Shown one piece after another: positions 41,194 to 50,321 of a stretch of 54,468 nucleotides of DNA. The position numbers were made by a program, and so were the translations under genes. The notes beneath the pieces were generated by a model. It worked only from the letters and a program-made list of their open reading frames with translations. It was not told the DNA's origin and did not search any database. Origin of the DNA: Luteirhabdus pelagi (GTDB taxonomy: Bacteria > Bacteroidota > Bacteroidia > Flavobacteriales > Flavobacteriaceae); contig NZ_JAECMS010000007.1 in NCBI RefSeq assembly GCF_016827595.1, forward strand, positions 1 through 54,468, given 5' to 3'. Numbering within the stretch: position 1 is the first letter of the stretch; the number at the start of each line of letters is the position of its first letter.

Positions 41194-42957
41194 ATGAGCC
41201 ATCATCACTCTTCCGTTCTTTCAACCTTAGCAGTAACTGTAGCATTAATAGTTAGCTGTTCTAAACACCAAACAAAGACCGATTATGACTTTACAACTGT
41301 TTTTGAGCAGTCAGATGGATTGGAAACAGCAACCTATGACGAGATCATTTCCTTTTATGATAATTTGTCGGAAGGGTACACCGATATAGCGATGTATGAG
41401 CTTTCCCAAACTGATAGCGGCAAGCCCCTACACCTAGTAACTTTCAACCCCAACCGAAGCTTTGAATCAGAATTCGCTAATGACGAAAACAAAGTAGTCA
41501 TGCTTATCAACAATGGTATTCATCCTGGAGAAAGCGACGGCATCGATGCAAGTATGATGTTGATGCGGGATTTAGCTAAAGGCACTCTTAAGACACCTGA
41601 AAATGTAATTATTGCGGTAATTCCCGTGTACAACATTGGAGGTGCCTTAAACCGAAATAGCGGAACGCGCACCAATCAAAATGGACCAAAGGAATATGGC
41701 TTCCGAGGAAATGCACGAAACTACGACCTCAACCGCGATTTTATAAAAATGGATTCCAAAAACGCCCGATCATTTGCGAGAGTCTTCCATAATGTTTCAC
41801 CCGATGTTTTTATAGATACGCATGTAAGCAATGGTGCCGACTATCAATATGTACTAACGCACCTCTTCACCCAACATAATAAATTAGGAGGCCCTTTAGG
41901 CGATTATCTTCATAAAAACATGATGCCACAACTAGAAGATTCGCTTCAACTTAGAAACTGGGATATTACACCTTATGTAAATGTATTCAACCGCACGCCT
42001 GAAAGCGGCTTTCAACAGTTTATGGATAGTCCGCGCTACTCCACAGGCTATACAACATTGTTCAACACCTTGGGAATGATGGTAGAAACCCATATGCTAA
42101 AACCATATAAAGATCGTGTGGAAGGAACCTATGCCTTATTACAATCCATGATAGAAATCCTAGACCGCGATGCCGAAGCAATCCTCGAATTACGCAAGAA
42201 TTCCAATTCTTTATATGCGCCGGGCAACAGCTACCCCATTCAGTGGCAAGTGGATAGTACTCGTGCCGATACACTCAACTTTAAAGGCTTCGAAGGTATT
42301 ACTAAAAAAAGTGATATCACCGGAGCGGATCGACTGCAATACGATCGCAACCAACCGTTCACAAAGAAAGTGGCATACAACAATTATTTTGAGCCCAAGA
42401 AAAGCATTAGCATTCCTAGCGCCTATATAATACCGAAAGGATATTGGGATGTTATTGATCGCTTACGTGCCAATAGAATCCAAATGAAGGAAATGCGAAA
42501 AGACACGAGCATAACGGCAACTGTCTATCATATTGAGGATTACGAAACCGTAAACCGACCTTATGAAGGGCATTACCTTCACTATAATACCGAAGTTTCG
42601 GCTAGCACCACTGAAGTAAAAGTAAATGCAGGAGACTATTGGATCGATACGCAACAACCAGGGGTTCGGTTTCTATTGGAAACGCTAGAGCCAGAAGCAC
42701 CGGATTCATATTTCAATTGGAATTATTTCGATGCGATTCTTCAGCAGAAAGAAGGATTCTCTCCGTATGTGTGGGAAGACAAGGCATTAGAGTTATTAAA
42801 TAACGATTCTGAATTAAAAGGACGGTTTGAAGAAAAGAAAAAGCAGGATCCTACCTTTGCTAAAAACTGGTATGCGCAATTGGATTGGCTTCATAAGCAA
42901 TCAGATCATTATGAAGCCTCACACCTCCGTTACCCGATCGTTCGGGTGGGTGGTTAG
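41194..42957 (+). CDS. M14-family zinc carboxypeptidase-like lipoprotein
   Basis: This 587-residue protein has a lipoprotein signal (VALIVSC, lipidated Cys22). Zinc ligands H110 and E113 (NGIHPGESDG) and H210 (DVFIDTHVSN) match the HxxE...H set of M14 peptidases; the catalytic Glu is likely in MVETHM. Arg-binding RNYDLNRDFIK follows the family pattern. The C-terminal ~250 residues are beta-rich and of unknown type. The start is ATG 41194, since the upstream frame is AT-rich promoter sequence. Its last 39 bases overlap the end of the Nudix gene on the other strand. Confidence 0.9.
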   Translation: MSHHHSSVLSTLAVTVALIVSCSKHQTKTDYDFTTVFEQSDGLETATYDEIISFYDNLSEGYTDIAMYELSQTDSGKPLHLVTFNPNRSFESEFANDENKVVMLINNGIHPGESDGIDASMMLMRDLAKGTLKTPENVIIAVIPVYNIGGALNRNSGTRTNQNGPKEYGFRGNARNYDLNRDFIKMDSKNARSFARVFHNVSPDVFIDTHVSNGADYQYVLTHLFTQHNKLGGPLGDYLHKNMMPQLEDSLQLRNWDITPYVNVFNRTPESGFQQFMDSPRYSTGYTTLFNTLGMMVETHMLKPYKDRVEGTYALLQSMIEILDRDAEAILELRKNSNSLYAPGNSYPIQWQVDSTRADTLNFKGFEGITKKSDITGADRLQYDRNQPFTKKVAYNNYFEPKKSISIPSAYIIPKGYWDVIDRLRANRIQMKEMRKDTSITATVYHIEDYETVNRPYEGHYLHYNTEVSASTTEVKVNAGDYWIDTQQPGVRFLLETLEPEAPDSYFNWNYFDAILQQKEGFSPYVWEDKALELLNNDSELKGRFEEKKKQDPTFAKNWYAQLDWLHKQSDHYEASHLRYPIVRVGG

Positions 42958-43548
42958 ATATTCCTTTGGAAAGAGCAATTTTATGTTTTCGTAGCTTTTA
43001 CGCAATGCCTTTTGCGATTTTTCGAAGTTTTTCCACTTTACCTTGGTGATGTCTTCACTTTTTTCAGGTGTGAATTCACCATCGAAATCGGAGTACATTT
43101 CGTACCAATAGGTAATCTTCAACTTATATTTTCCGCCTCTTTTAAAAACATGATAGGTCGTCGTCAAGAATTTCCGAATTTCTAATCCCTTGATTCCCGT
43201 TTCTTCCTCTACTTCACGAATAGCAGCCTCTTCATGGCTTTCTTTCTTTTCGATTCGGCCTTTGGGAAGATCCCATCGTTTTTTTCGATATATAAAAAGA
43301 ATCTCTTTTTTTGAATTGTATACCATTCCACCAGCAGCTTCTACTACCGGCAATTTCTTCCGAAGAAATTTTTCTAGCTTTTCTTCATTGCGATGGTACA
43401 AGTTTACATACAACAATTTCCCCTTGTTGATTTTTTTTATAAGCTTTTTGAAACGCGCAAGCTTTAGCGGAATCGAAGTATATTGGGCGCCAATATTTTT
43501 TTTGGTTGAAAGGATTATGGGGATGTCTTTCACAAAAACTTTATACAT
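42919..43548 (-). CDS. Nudix hydrolase
   Basis: This 209-residue protein has the Nudix box at residues 97-119: G97, E103, R111-E112, E115-E116 and G118 in GRIEKKESHEEAAI-REVEEETGI. These residues bind Mg and cleave nucleoside diphosphate-X substrates. An unusual basic N-terminal domain of about 65 residues precedes it, and it may set specificity. Its start codon overlaps the pyrE promoter box at 43544, and its 3' end overlaps the M14 gene by 39 bases. The substrate is unknown. Confidence 0.92.
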   Translation of the reverse strand: MYKVFVKDIPIILSTKKNIGAQYTSIPLKLARFKKLIKKINKGKLLYVNLYHRNEEKLEKFLRKKLPVVEAAGGMVYNSKKEILFIYRKKRWDLPKGRIEKKESHEEAAIREVEEETGIKGLEIRKFLTTTYHVFKRGGKYKLKITYWYEMYSDFDGEFTPEKSEDITKVKWKNFEKSQKALRKSYENIKLLFPKEYLTTHPNDRVTEV

Positions 43549-43551
43549 TTG
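43544..43551 (+). promoter_or_regulatory. pyrE promoter -7 box (TACATTTG)
   Basis: TACATTTG ends only five bases before the pyrE ATG, so the transcript would have almost no leader. It also overlaps the start codon of the divergent Nudix gene. Confidence 0.6.
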
Positions 43552-43556
43552 CAGCT

Positions 43557-44198
43557 ATGATTTTGAATACTGAAACCGCCCAAAAAACAGCGGAACTTCT
43601 CTTACAAATTAAGGCAATAAAATTACAACCACAAAACCCATTTACCTGGGCTTCTGGTTGGAAATCGCCTATTTATTGCGACAACCGAATAACGCTATCC
43701 TACCCTCCTATCCGGAACTACTTGCGCGAAACCATCGCCAAACAGGTGGAATACCTCTACGGTACGCCAGATATGATTGCAGGTGTGGCAACGGGAGCTA
43801 TTGGCATCGGCGCCTTGGTAGCCGATTATCTGAATGTTCCTTTTTGCTATGTCCGGCCCGAGGCAAAGAAACACGGACGACAAAATAAAATTGAAGGTCA
43901 ATTGCAACCACATCAGAACGTGGTCGTTATTGAAGACCTCATCAGTACTGGAAAAAGCAGCTTACTAGCGGTGGAAGCCTTACGTGAAGCCAACGCTAAT
44001 GTTAAAGGCATGGTAGCGATCTTCACCTATGGCTTTGCGGTATCCACCGACAACTTTAAAGAAGCTGATGTTGCCTTGCATACGCTGAGCGACTATGACC
44101 ATCTGCTATCGCAAGCGGAAAAGTCAGGCTACATAAAAGCTGACGAAAAAGAAACCTTGTCGCAGTGGCGGAGCAATCCAGAAACCTGGGGACAGTAA
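43557..44198 (+). CDS. pyrE: Orotate phosphoribosyltransferase
   Basis: This 213-residue enzyme joins orotate to PRPP to form orotidine monophosphate in pyrimidine synthesis. WASGWKSPIYCDNR is the N-terminal hood and substrate segment; YVRPEAKKHGRQNKIEG is the flexible loop; VVVIEDLISTGKSS is the PRPP-binding motif. The start at ATG 43557 (MILNTETAQKTAELLLQI) fits homologues; the upstream frame starting at 43506 overlaps the promoter. The SRPBCC gene follows 35 bases downstream. Confidence 0.96.
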   Translation: MILNTETAQKTAELLLQIKAIKLQPQNPFTWASGWKSPIYCDNRITLSYPPIRNYLRETIAKQVEYLYGTPDMIAGVATGAIGIGALVADYLNVPFCYVRPEAKKHGRQNKIEGQLQPHQNVVVIEDLISTGKSSLLAVEALREANANVKGMVAIFTYGFAVSTDNFKEADVALHTLSDYDHLLSQAEKSGYIKADEKETLSQWRSNPETWGQ

Positions 44199-44233
44199 CA
44201 AAATCGTATTAATTTCTTAACCTTACAGCCATT

Positions 44234-44626
44234 ATGAAACTTACCAGCAAACACGTTACCGTTCAAAAATCTGCTGAAGAACTATGTCAATTTTTAGGGA
44301 ACGTCAGCAATTTCGAACAGTTGATGCCCGAAAACATCAGCAAATTTGAAGTACTAAATGAAAAAGCGTTTGTCTTCGCTTTAAAGGGTATGCCGGAAAT
44401 TGCATTGGAAGTAAAAGAAGTAACTCCGCCAAACAAGGTACAGTTGGGCTCCATGAGCGAAAAGCTTTCCTTCACCTTAACAGCAAACATTACCGAAGTG
44501 AGTGCGAGTGAAAGCATGGTGGAATTGGTTTTTGAAGGCGACTTCAACCCGATGATGGCCATGATGATCAAGAGTCCGATTTCCAAATTTATGGAAACGC
44601 TGACTACCAAGATGGAAACGCTTTAG
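44234..44626 (+). CDS. SRPBCC-family small ligand-binding protein
   Basis: This 130-residue protein has the helix-grip (START/polyketide-cyclase) pattern: an N-terminal strand MKLTSKHVTVQKSAEELCQF, the VSNFEQLMPENI segment, and a C-terminal amphipathic helix with MMIKSPISKFMETLTTKME. It sits 35 bases after pyrE and is likely cotranscribed. The ligand is unknown. Its stop overlaps that of birA on the other strand by four bases (TTAG). Confidence 0.8.
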   Translation: MKLTSKHVTVQKSAEELCQFLGNVSNFEQLMPENISKFEVLNEKAFVFALKGMPEIALEVKEVTPPNKVQLGSMSEKLSFTLTANITEVSASESMVELVFEGDFNPMMAMMIKSPISKFMETLTTKMETL

Positions 44627-45354
44627 TAAAGTAAGGCGATTTCCTTTAAATCGTATTTCTTGTTTACGTCATCAGGATGCGCAACGCATAACAATCCTTC
44701 ATCAGTCACGCCCTTGATGATACCCACCTTTTTAGAATGATCAGGAAAAGAAAAGGTAGAAACTTCATCTTTCCTAAACAATTTCGACTCATATTCCATT
44801 TTCAACAAACTGAAATCGACCGATTGCAATTGCTGAAACCTTCGTTTCAAAGCATTCACGAGTATCTCCAACACTTTTTCAGGCTGAAAAGCCCGGTTTG
44901 TTAGCTTGGCAAGTGAAGAAGCCTGCGGTAATCCTAAAAAGCTCTTTTGGTTCAAATTGAGACCAATTCCAACAATAGCAGCCGAAATAATATCCCTCTT
45001 CACGGTGTTTTCAATCAAAATCCCACCAATCTTCTTGTTACGTGACAAGATGTCGTTAGGCCATTTGACAGCATAGTTAGAAATTTGAAGTGTTTCAAGC
45101 ATATCGCAGACAGCAAGCGAAGCTGCCATTGTAAGCGCAAACCGATCTTCAATTGAAATTCCGCGAAGCCTAGTATATAGGCTGATTGCTAGGTTTTTAC
45201 CCAGTTCTGAAAGCCAGGAATTGCCGTGCTGACCGCGACCTTCGGTTTGGTGGGTTGTCCAAACAACCGTATCTTCATAAATCGAATTGGCACGCACCAA
45301 TTCCTTTAGGTAGGTGTTGGTCGACTCGATGGCATTAAGTTTGATTATCTTCAA
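44623..45354 (-). CDS. birA: Biotin--[acetyl-CoA-carboxylase] ligase
   Basis: This 243-residue enzyme attaches biotin to the biotin carrier of acetyl-CoA carboxylase. The motifs GRGQHGNSW (39-47), KWPND (97-101) and KKIGGILIE are present. There is no N-terminal HTH repressor domain, so it is the monofunctional type. The frame is open back to 45402, but a TTG at 45354 gives MKIIKLNAIESTNTYLKEL, the usual family N terminus. It is divergent from rsfS. accA of the same pathway is at 10184. Confidence 0.93.
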   Translation of the reverse strand: MKIIKLNAIESTNTYLKELVRANSIYEDTVVWTTHQTEGRGQHGNSWLSELGKNLAISLYTRLRGISIEDRFALTMAASLAVCDMLETLQISNYAVKWPNDILSRNKKIGGILIENTVKRDIISAAIVGIGLNLNQKSFLGLPQASSLAKLTNRAFQPEKVLEILVNALKRRFQQLQSVDFSLLKMEYESKLFRKDEVSTFSFPDHSKKVGIIKGVTDEGLLCVAHPDDVNKKYDLKEIALLY

Positions 45355-45410
45355 CTGTAAATAATAAGGTGTTAAGGACGCAATTAGCGCTGCAAGAAAC
45401 AAAAAAGTAA

Positions 45411-45418
45411 TAACTTTG
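45411..45418 (+). promoter_or_regulatory. rsfS-ftsH promoter -7 box (TAACTTTG)
   Basis: TAACTTTG, 18 bases before the rsfS ATG. Confidence 0.55.
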
Positions 45419-45436
45419 CGTAAATTAAAAGATTGA

Positions 45437-45808
45437 ATGTCGAAAAGAGAAAAAGAAACAGATCAGCTTATAACGCATATACTGAAGGGGATTGATGATG
45501 TTAAGGGTCAAGATATTGAAATATTGGATCTTAGGGATATCGAAAACACCGTTTGCGACTATTTTGTAATCTGCAACGGTACCTCCAACACCCAAGTGAA
45601 GGCGATTGTAAATTCCGTACAAAAAGCCGTTAGCAAATCTTTACATGAAAAACCATGGCACGTAGAAGGCAGCGAAAATGCTGAATGGGTCCTTATGGAC
45701 TTTGTACACGTGGTGGTACATGTATTTCAAAAGCATATCCGCGAGTTCTACGATATCGAAGGGCTATGGGGCGATGCTAAATCTGTGAAAATTGAAACGA
45801 CTATTTAA
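45437..45808 (+). CDS. rsfS: Ribosomal silencing factor RsfS
   Basis: This 123-residue protein binds L14 on the 50S subunit and blocks subunit joining in starvation. The DUF143/Iojap motifs are clear: DYFVICNGTSNTQVKAI, then PWHVEGSENAEWVLMDFVHVVVH and REFYDIEGLWGDA. ftsH starts 14 bases downstream, so the two are cotranscribed. Confidence 0.96.
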   Translation: MSKREKETDQLITHILKGIDDVKGQDIEILDLRDIENTVCDYFVICNGTSNTQVKAIVNSVQKAVSKSLHEKPWHVEGSENAEWVLMDFVHVVVHVFQKHIREFYDIEGLWGDAKSVKIETTI

Positions 45809-45822
45809 AGAAACGACTCCCT

Positions 45823-47883
45823 ATGGCTCCTAATAATAAGGATAACAATAACAACAATAAACCGGATCGACGGAAACCTAAATTCAGTGCTTATTGGATT
45901 TATGCGGCGATCTTTCTCATTTTCTTAGGTATTAACTTTTTCGGTGGCGGAAGCTGGTCTGAAGCACCCAAAACTACCCAGACAGAATTTGAAAAGTTTC
46001 TTCGCGATGGCGATGTTGAGAAAGTAAAGATTGTCAATCAAAAACTGGCGAAAGTATATCTTACAGAAGAGGCTCGACAAAAAGAAGTGCATGCCAAGAA
46101 GGATACCCCTGCTATTTTCCAGCCGGGTCCAAACGACCCCGCCTACCAATTCGAATTTGGTGACCTTCAGAATTTTGAAAACGATATTAATGAAATAAAG
46201 GAACAATATAACTTGGACACCCAATTGGTATGGGAAACCGAGAGCAACCTTTGGGGTGAAATCCTATGGTCATTGCTACCATTCATTGTTATCATCGCAA
46301 TTTGGATCTACATCATGCGCCGTATGTCATCTGGTGGTGCCGGAGGCGCTGGCGGACAAATATTCAACATTGGAAAATCGAAAGCGAAGCTATTCGATGA
46401 AAAGACCGATGTAAAGACAAGTTTTAAGGATGTTGCTGGTCTTGAAGGCGCCAAGGAAGAAGTACAAGAGATCGTCGACTTCCTGAAAAATCCTGACAAA
46501 TACACCTCACTTGGAGGAAAAATTCCGAAAGGAGCCTTATTGGTAGGACCTCCTGGAACAGGTAAGACGTTATTGGCAAAAGCCGTCGCCGGAGAGGCGA
46601 AAGTACCGTTCTTTTCACTTTCAGGATCCGACTTTGTTGAAATGTTTGTAGGAGTTGGTGCCTCAAGGGTGCGAGACCTTTTTAAACAAGCAAAAGAAAA
46701 ATCGCCTTCTATCATTTTTATTGATGAGATAGATGCCATCGGACGTGCTAGAGGTAAAAGCAATTTCTCCGGATCGAATGACGAGCGCGAGAATACGCTT
46801 AACCAATTGTTAACTGAAATGGACGGTTTCGGCACCAATACAAATGTAATCGTACTGGCCGCTACCAACCGTGCCGATGTATTGGATAAAGCCTTGATGC
46901 GTGCCGGTCGTTTCGATCGACAGATTTACGTCGACCTTCCAGATGTCCGTGAACGTAAGGAAATTTTCGAAGTACACATTCGTCCGTTAAAAATTGACGA
47001 TTCACTAGACACCGATTTCCTAGCGAAGCAAACACCAGGCTTCTCGGGTGCCGACATTGCCAATGTTTGTAATGAAGCTGCACTGATTGCCGCTAGAAAA
47101 GGCAAGAAAAACATTAGTAAGCAAGATTTCTTAGATGCCGTAGATCGTATTGTAGGCGGTTTAGAGAAGAAAAACAAAATCATCACTCCAGAAGAAAAAG
47201 AAGCTATTGCCGTTCACGAAGCAGGACATGCAACGGTCAGCTGGATGTTAGAACATGCCGCGCCATTGGTCAAGGTTACCATCGTACCTAGAGGACAATC
47301 GCTTGGTGCTGCTTGGTATTTACCTGAAGAGCGCTTAATTGTTCGGCCAGAACAGATGTTGGACGAAATGTGTGCCGCATTGGGTGGACGTGCTGCTGAA
47401 AAGGTGATGTTCGATAAAATCTCAACAGGTGCCCTTAGCGATTTGGAAAAGATTACCAAACAGGCTCGGGCAATGGTTACTATATATGGTCTGAATGATC
47501 AAATTGGGAATCTTACGTATTACGATTCGAGTGGCCAATCTGAATACAACTTCAACAAACCTTACAGTGAGAAAACCGCTGAGTTGATCGACAAAGAGAT
47601 TTCAAGCCTTGTAGAAAAACAATACCAGCGTGCCATTAAACTCTTAGAGGACAATAAGGAAAAACTGAAAGAATTGGCCGATGAATTGCTCGAGAAGGAA
47701 GTTATCTTTAAGGAAAGCCTTGAACGTATTTTTGGAGAACGACCCTTTAAGAAGAAAGAACACGTTGCACTTGGAGAAACCACCTCTTCCTCTAGTAACG
47801 GTGAAGATAAAAATGAAGAAAAGGATCAGGACGACGATACTACCCAAGACGGGAATGAAACCGAAAAAATAGCTACAACATAA
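45823..47883 (+). CDS. ftsH: ATP-dependent zinc metalloprotease FtsH
   Basis: This 686-residue membrane protease degrades damaged or regulated membrane proteins. The Asn/Lys-rich N terminus is followed by membrane segments at about 23-41 and 147-166 around a periplasmic domain. Walker A is GPPGTGKT (242-249), Walker [10 protein letters not shown] (~299-307), SRH region [18 protein letters not shown], and the zinc motif HEAGH (465-469). A very acidic tail ([17 protein letters not shown]) ends the protein. The length is typical. It follows rsfS in one operon. Confidence 0.97.
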   Translation: MAPNNKDNNNNNKPDRRKPKFSAYWIYAAIFLIFLGINFFGGGSWSEAPKTTQTEFEKFLRDGDVEKVKIVNQKLAKVYLTEEARQKEVHAKKDTPAIFQPGPNDPAYQFEFGDLQNFENDINEIKEQYNLDTQLVWETESNLWGEILWSLLPFIVIIAIWIYIMRRMSSGGAGGAGGQIFNIGKSKAKLFDEKTDVKTSFKDVAGLEGAKEEVQEIVDFLKNPDKYTSLGGKIPKGALLVGPPGTGKTLLAKAVAGEAKVPFFSLSGSDFVEMFVGVGASRVRDLFKQAKEKSPSIIFIDEIDAIGRARGKSNFSGSNDERENTLNQLLTEMDGFGTNTNVIVLAATNRADVLDKALMRAGRFDRQIYVDLPDVRERKEIFEVHIRPLKIDDSLDTDFLAKQTPGFSGADIANVCNEAALIAARKGKKNISKQDFLDAVDRIVGGLEKKNKIITPEEKEAIAVHEAGHATVSWMLEHAAPLVKVTIVPRGQSLGAAWYLPEERLIVRPEQMLDEMCAALGGRAAEKVMFDKISTGALSDLEKITKQARAMVTIYGLNDQIGNLTYYDSSGQSEYNFNKPYSEKTAELIDKEISSLVEKQYQRAIKLLEDNKEKLKELADELLEKEVIFKESLERIFGERPFKKKEHVALGETTSSSSNGEDKNEEKDQDDDTTQDGNETEKIATT

Positions 47884-47947
47884 GTTGTTTTTTTGCGTTG
47901 TTAGGCAAAGAAGGGTTTGTTTATCTCGAACACTTCCTTTAAATTCA

Positions 47948-47955
47948 TATATTTG
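47948..47955 (+). promoter_or_regulatory. LUD-cdsA-psd operon promoter -7 box (TATATTTG)
   Basis: TATATTTG, 37 bases before the ATG at 47993. Confidence 0.6.
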
Positions 47956-47992
47956 AATGTAATCGCAATAAAAATTTGAATTTCCTCAATTA

Positions 47993-48598
47993 ATGAGTCT
48001 TTTTAGAAGACTTCTAAACCCCAAGAAGAATAAGTCAGACGATGCTAAAAAAGACGCTGACACAAGTAAATATTATCCTGAAGAGAAACTACCCGTAGAC
48101 GAAAGGTTTACATACAACTTCAACAAAAATGGCGGAAAGTTCCTATACTGCGAGAATATGGATGAAGTATTGGAAGCCTTTGATAATATCCTCTTGGAAA
48201 ATGATTGGTATGAACAAGAAGCCTTTTGTATTAACGAACAATTAAAAGAGCGTTTTAATGGCTTCAACCTTTCCTTTGGAATAAATCAACGTGCTGCATT
48301 TTTCTTATCTACTTGTGAATCTTTGGTGGGAAAAAACGGCTCCATCTTGCTCTGTTCAAACCAAATAAAGGAAAAAAAGCTAAGCGAGTTCCCTTCTAAT
48401 TTCATCATCTTCGCAACTACAAGTCAGCTGGTTGAAACGATAAGCGAAGGCCTTCGTATCATAAAAAACAGAAACCCAAAACATATTCCGACCAATATTA
48501 CGACCATCCAGGATTTTGAAAGCGACAAAGAAAAGGACTTCATGAGCTATGGAAGTACCACAAAAAACCTATATTTGTTGCTCTTGGAAGACCTGTAA
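47993..48598 (+). CDS. LUD (LutC/YkgG)-domain protein
   Basis: This 201-residue protein has a Lys/Asp-rich N terminus (about 1-35) and a LUD-type core: RAAFFLSTCESLVGKNGSIL, IIFATTSQLVETISEGLRII and a terminal KNLYLLLLED. In LutABC operons the LUD subunit takes part in lactate oxidation, but the [Fe-S] partners LutA/LutB are not adjacent. Position before cdsA and psd is conserved in my memory of flavobacterial genomes, which suggests a role outside lactate use. It ends three bases before cdsA. Confidence 0.75.
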   Translation: MSLFRRLLNPKKNKSDDAKKDADTSKYYPEEKLPVDERFTYNFNKNGGKFLYCENMDEVLEAFDNILLENDWYEQEAFCINEQLKERFNGFNLSFGINQRAAFFLSTCESLVGKNGSILLCSNQIKEKKLSEFPSNFIIFATTSQLVETISEGLRIIKNRNPKHIPTNITTIQDFESDKEKDFMSYGSTTKNLYLLLLEDL

Positions 48599-48601
48599 TT
48601 T

Positions 48602-49405
48602 ATGAAGGAACTTGTCGTGCGATCCCTATCGGGGCTGTTATATATCTCGATAGTCATGCTTAGTATGTTCACCTCGCGCGATTGGTTTATGGGCCTTTTC
48701 CTAATACTAGGAATAATTACCCTAAGTGAGTTTTTAAAGCTTATTCATCTTACTAGTTACCTCGCGTATTTTCTATTAATCGGTTTTCTGTATTTCTTCA
48801 GCTACGAAATTTTCGACATTAATGCCGTATACCTGCTACTCATTTTATGCGGCTTCGTCAATCTATTCCTACTAAAGGATGTATTGTGGGTGAGTAAAAT
48901 CCCAATGTTTGAAAAAAAGAAATATGTTGCTATTATCCTCTACCTAATCAGTGGCTTCGTATTCATAACATTACTACCCTATATTGAGGAGAAATTTTCG
49001 CCCAAAATCGTCGTCAGCTGTTTTATTCTCATTTGGTGTAACGACAGTTTCGCATATTTAATAGGCAAAAACTTTGGAAAGCACAAGCTGCTAGAGCGTA
49101 TTTCACCCAAGAAAACAGTGGAAGGATTTATAGGCGGAGTTCTCGGGGCTATCTTAGGAGCATTTGTTATCTTTAAGCTATGGGACCAATTATCATTGGT
49201 TTCCTGGATTGGATTGGCCATAATAGCTTCCGTTTTTGGAACCATTGGCGATTTGATTCAGTCGAAGTTTAAACGTCAAGCAGGCGTGAAAGACAGTGGT
49301 GTTTTAATGCCAGGACATGGTGGATTGTATGATCGACTTGACAGTATTGTGTATGCGGCGCCTTTCATGTATGCTTTCCTATTAATACTAAAAAATGTTT
49401 CATAA
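48602..49405 (+). CDS. cdsA: Phosphatidate cytidylyltransferase (CDP-diglyceride synthase)
   Basis: This 267-residue integral membrane enzyme, with about eight hydrophobic segments, makes CDP-diacylglycerol from phosphatidic acid and CTP. The C-terminal signature is present: GDLIQSKFKRQAGVKDSG, then LMPGHGGLYDRLDSI. It starts three bases after the LUD gene and overlaps psd by 11 bases. CDP-diacylglycerol feeds phosphatidylserine, the substrate of the next enzyme in the operon. Confidence 0.95.
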   Translation: MKELVVRSLSGLLYISIVMLSMFTSRDWFMGLFLILGIITLSEFLKLIHLTSYLAYFLLIGFLYFFSYEIFDINAVYLLLILCGFVNLFLLKDVLWVSKIPMFEKKKYVAIILYLISGFVFITLLPYIEEKFSPKIVVSCFILIWCNDSFAYLIGKNFGKHKLLERISPKKTVEGFIGGVLGAILGAFVIFKLWDQLSLVSWIGLAIIASVFGTIGDLIQSKFKRQAGVKDSGVLMPGHGGLYDRLDSIVYAAPFMYAFLLILKNVS

Positions 49406-50045
49406 AGAAGGATATAAAATTATTATAATCGCGCTCGTCTCATGCATCGTTTTGAGTCTGGTAGCCGATTATTTTGTCGAAGATTCAATTATCAAGGGGG
49501 GAATTATAATTGCGTTGATCATATTACTGATTTTGATCTTGCAGTTTTTCCGAAATCCGAAACGTGCGTTTTCACTCGAAGAAAAACATGTGCTCTCTCC
49601 GGTAGATGGTAAAGTGGTGGTCATTGAAGAGGTTTTTGAAAAAGAATACTTCAAGGATAAACGACTTCAAATTTCGGTTTTTATGTCGCCCCTAAATGTG
49701 CACGTTACCCGCTATCCTGTTGGAGGTGAAGTTGTTTACAGCAAATATCACCCAGGGAAATATTTAGTGGCATGGCATCCCAAATCGTCAGAAGAAAATG
49801 AACGAACTACCGTCGTAGTGAAGTCGAAAGAGTTTGGTGAAGTATTGCACCGTCAAATCGCCGGCGCAATGGCCAAACGAATCGTAAACTATGCGGACGA
49901 AGGAAGCGACGTGGCGCAAGCAAGCGACAGCGGATTCATAAAATTTGGATCCCGTGTAGATGTATTACTTCCCTTGGATGCTAAAGTGTCTGTAAAGCTG
50001 AATGAAAAGGTAAAAGGTGGTATCACCATACTTGCATCAAAATAA
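49395..50045 (+). CDS. psd: Phosphatidylserine decarboxylase (short form)
   Basis: This 216-residue enzyme converts phosphatidylserine to phosphatidylethanolamine. Two membrane helices lie near residues 8-26 and 35-52. The proenzyme self-cleaves at G185-S186 in FGSRVDV, and the new N-terminal Ser becomes the pyruvoyl cofactor. The short bacterial/archaeal type is indicated by the length. It overlaps cdsA by 11 bases; phosphatidylserine synthase must be encoded elsewhere. Confidence 0.95.
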   Translation: MFHKEGYKIIIIALVSCIVLSLVADYFVEDSIIKGGIIIALIILLILILQFFRNPKRAFSLEEKHVLSPVDGKVVVIEEVFEKEYFKDKRLQISVFMSPLNVHVTRYPVGGEVVYSKYHPGKYLVAWHPKSSEENERTTVVVKSKEFGEVLHRQIAGAMAKRIVNYADEGSDVAQASDSGFIKFGSRVDVLLPLDAKVSVKLNEKVKGGITILASK

Positions 50046-50049
50046 TCTT

Positions 50050-50316
50050 ATGACGCCGGAAGAATTGGATATTGCTTTTGAAAATGCGGTTGAAAGCATC
50101 AACAACCACAAAGAGCCATTTCCAGCCGATGTTCTGCTGCGATTATATGCTTATTATAAACGTGCTACGGGCGACGATGACAGACCTAGCGGAAGCAATC
50201 CACTCATTTCTGCCTTTAAGATAAATGCACTGTTTCAAACACCCGAAATGAACGCAGAAGAAGCGAAACGAAAATATATTGAAACGGTTAACCACTACTT
50301 TTTATATCGAAAGTAG
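50050..50316 (+). CDS. Acyl-CoA-binding protein
   Basis: This 88-residue protein is the four-helix ACBP fold: MTPEELDIAFENAVESINNH, then PADVLLRLYAYYKRATGDD with the YxxYKxAT ligand motif, and the FKINALFQ helix. It binds and buffers long-chain acyl-CoA esters. The start is ATG 50050, four bases after psd; a longer frame begins inside psd. Its place in a phospholipid operon suggests it supplies acyl-CoA for lipid synthesis or turnover. It converges on the small coiled-coil gene five bases away. Confidence 0.88.
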   Translation: MTPEELDIAFENAVESINNHKEPFPADVLLRLYAYYKRATGDDDRPSGSNPLISAFKINALFQTPEMNAEEAKRKYIETVNHYFLYRK

Positions 50317-50321
50317 CACTT

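Noticed and set aside
46308-46868. 186-codon open frame antisense to ftsH
   Set aside because: It lies wholly within the conserved AAA+ region of ftsH; it is a codon-usage shadow with no promoter or RBS.
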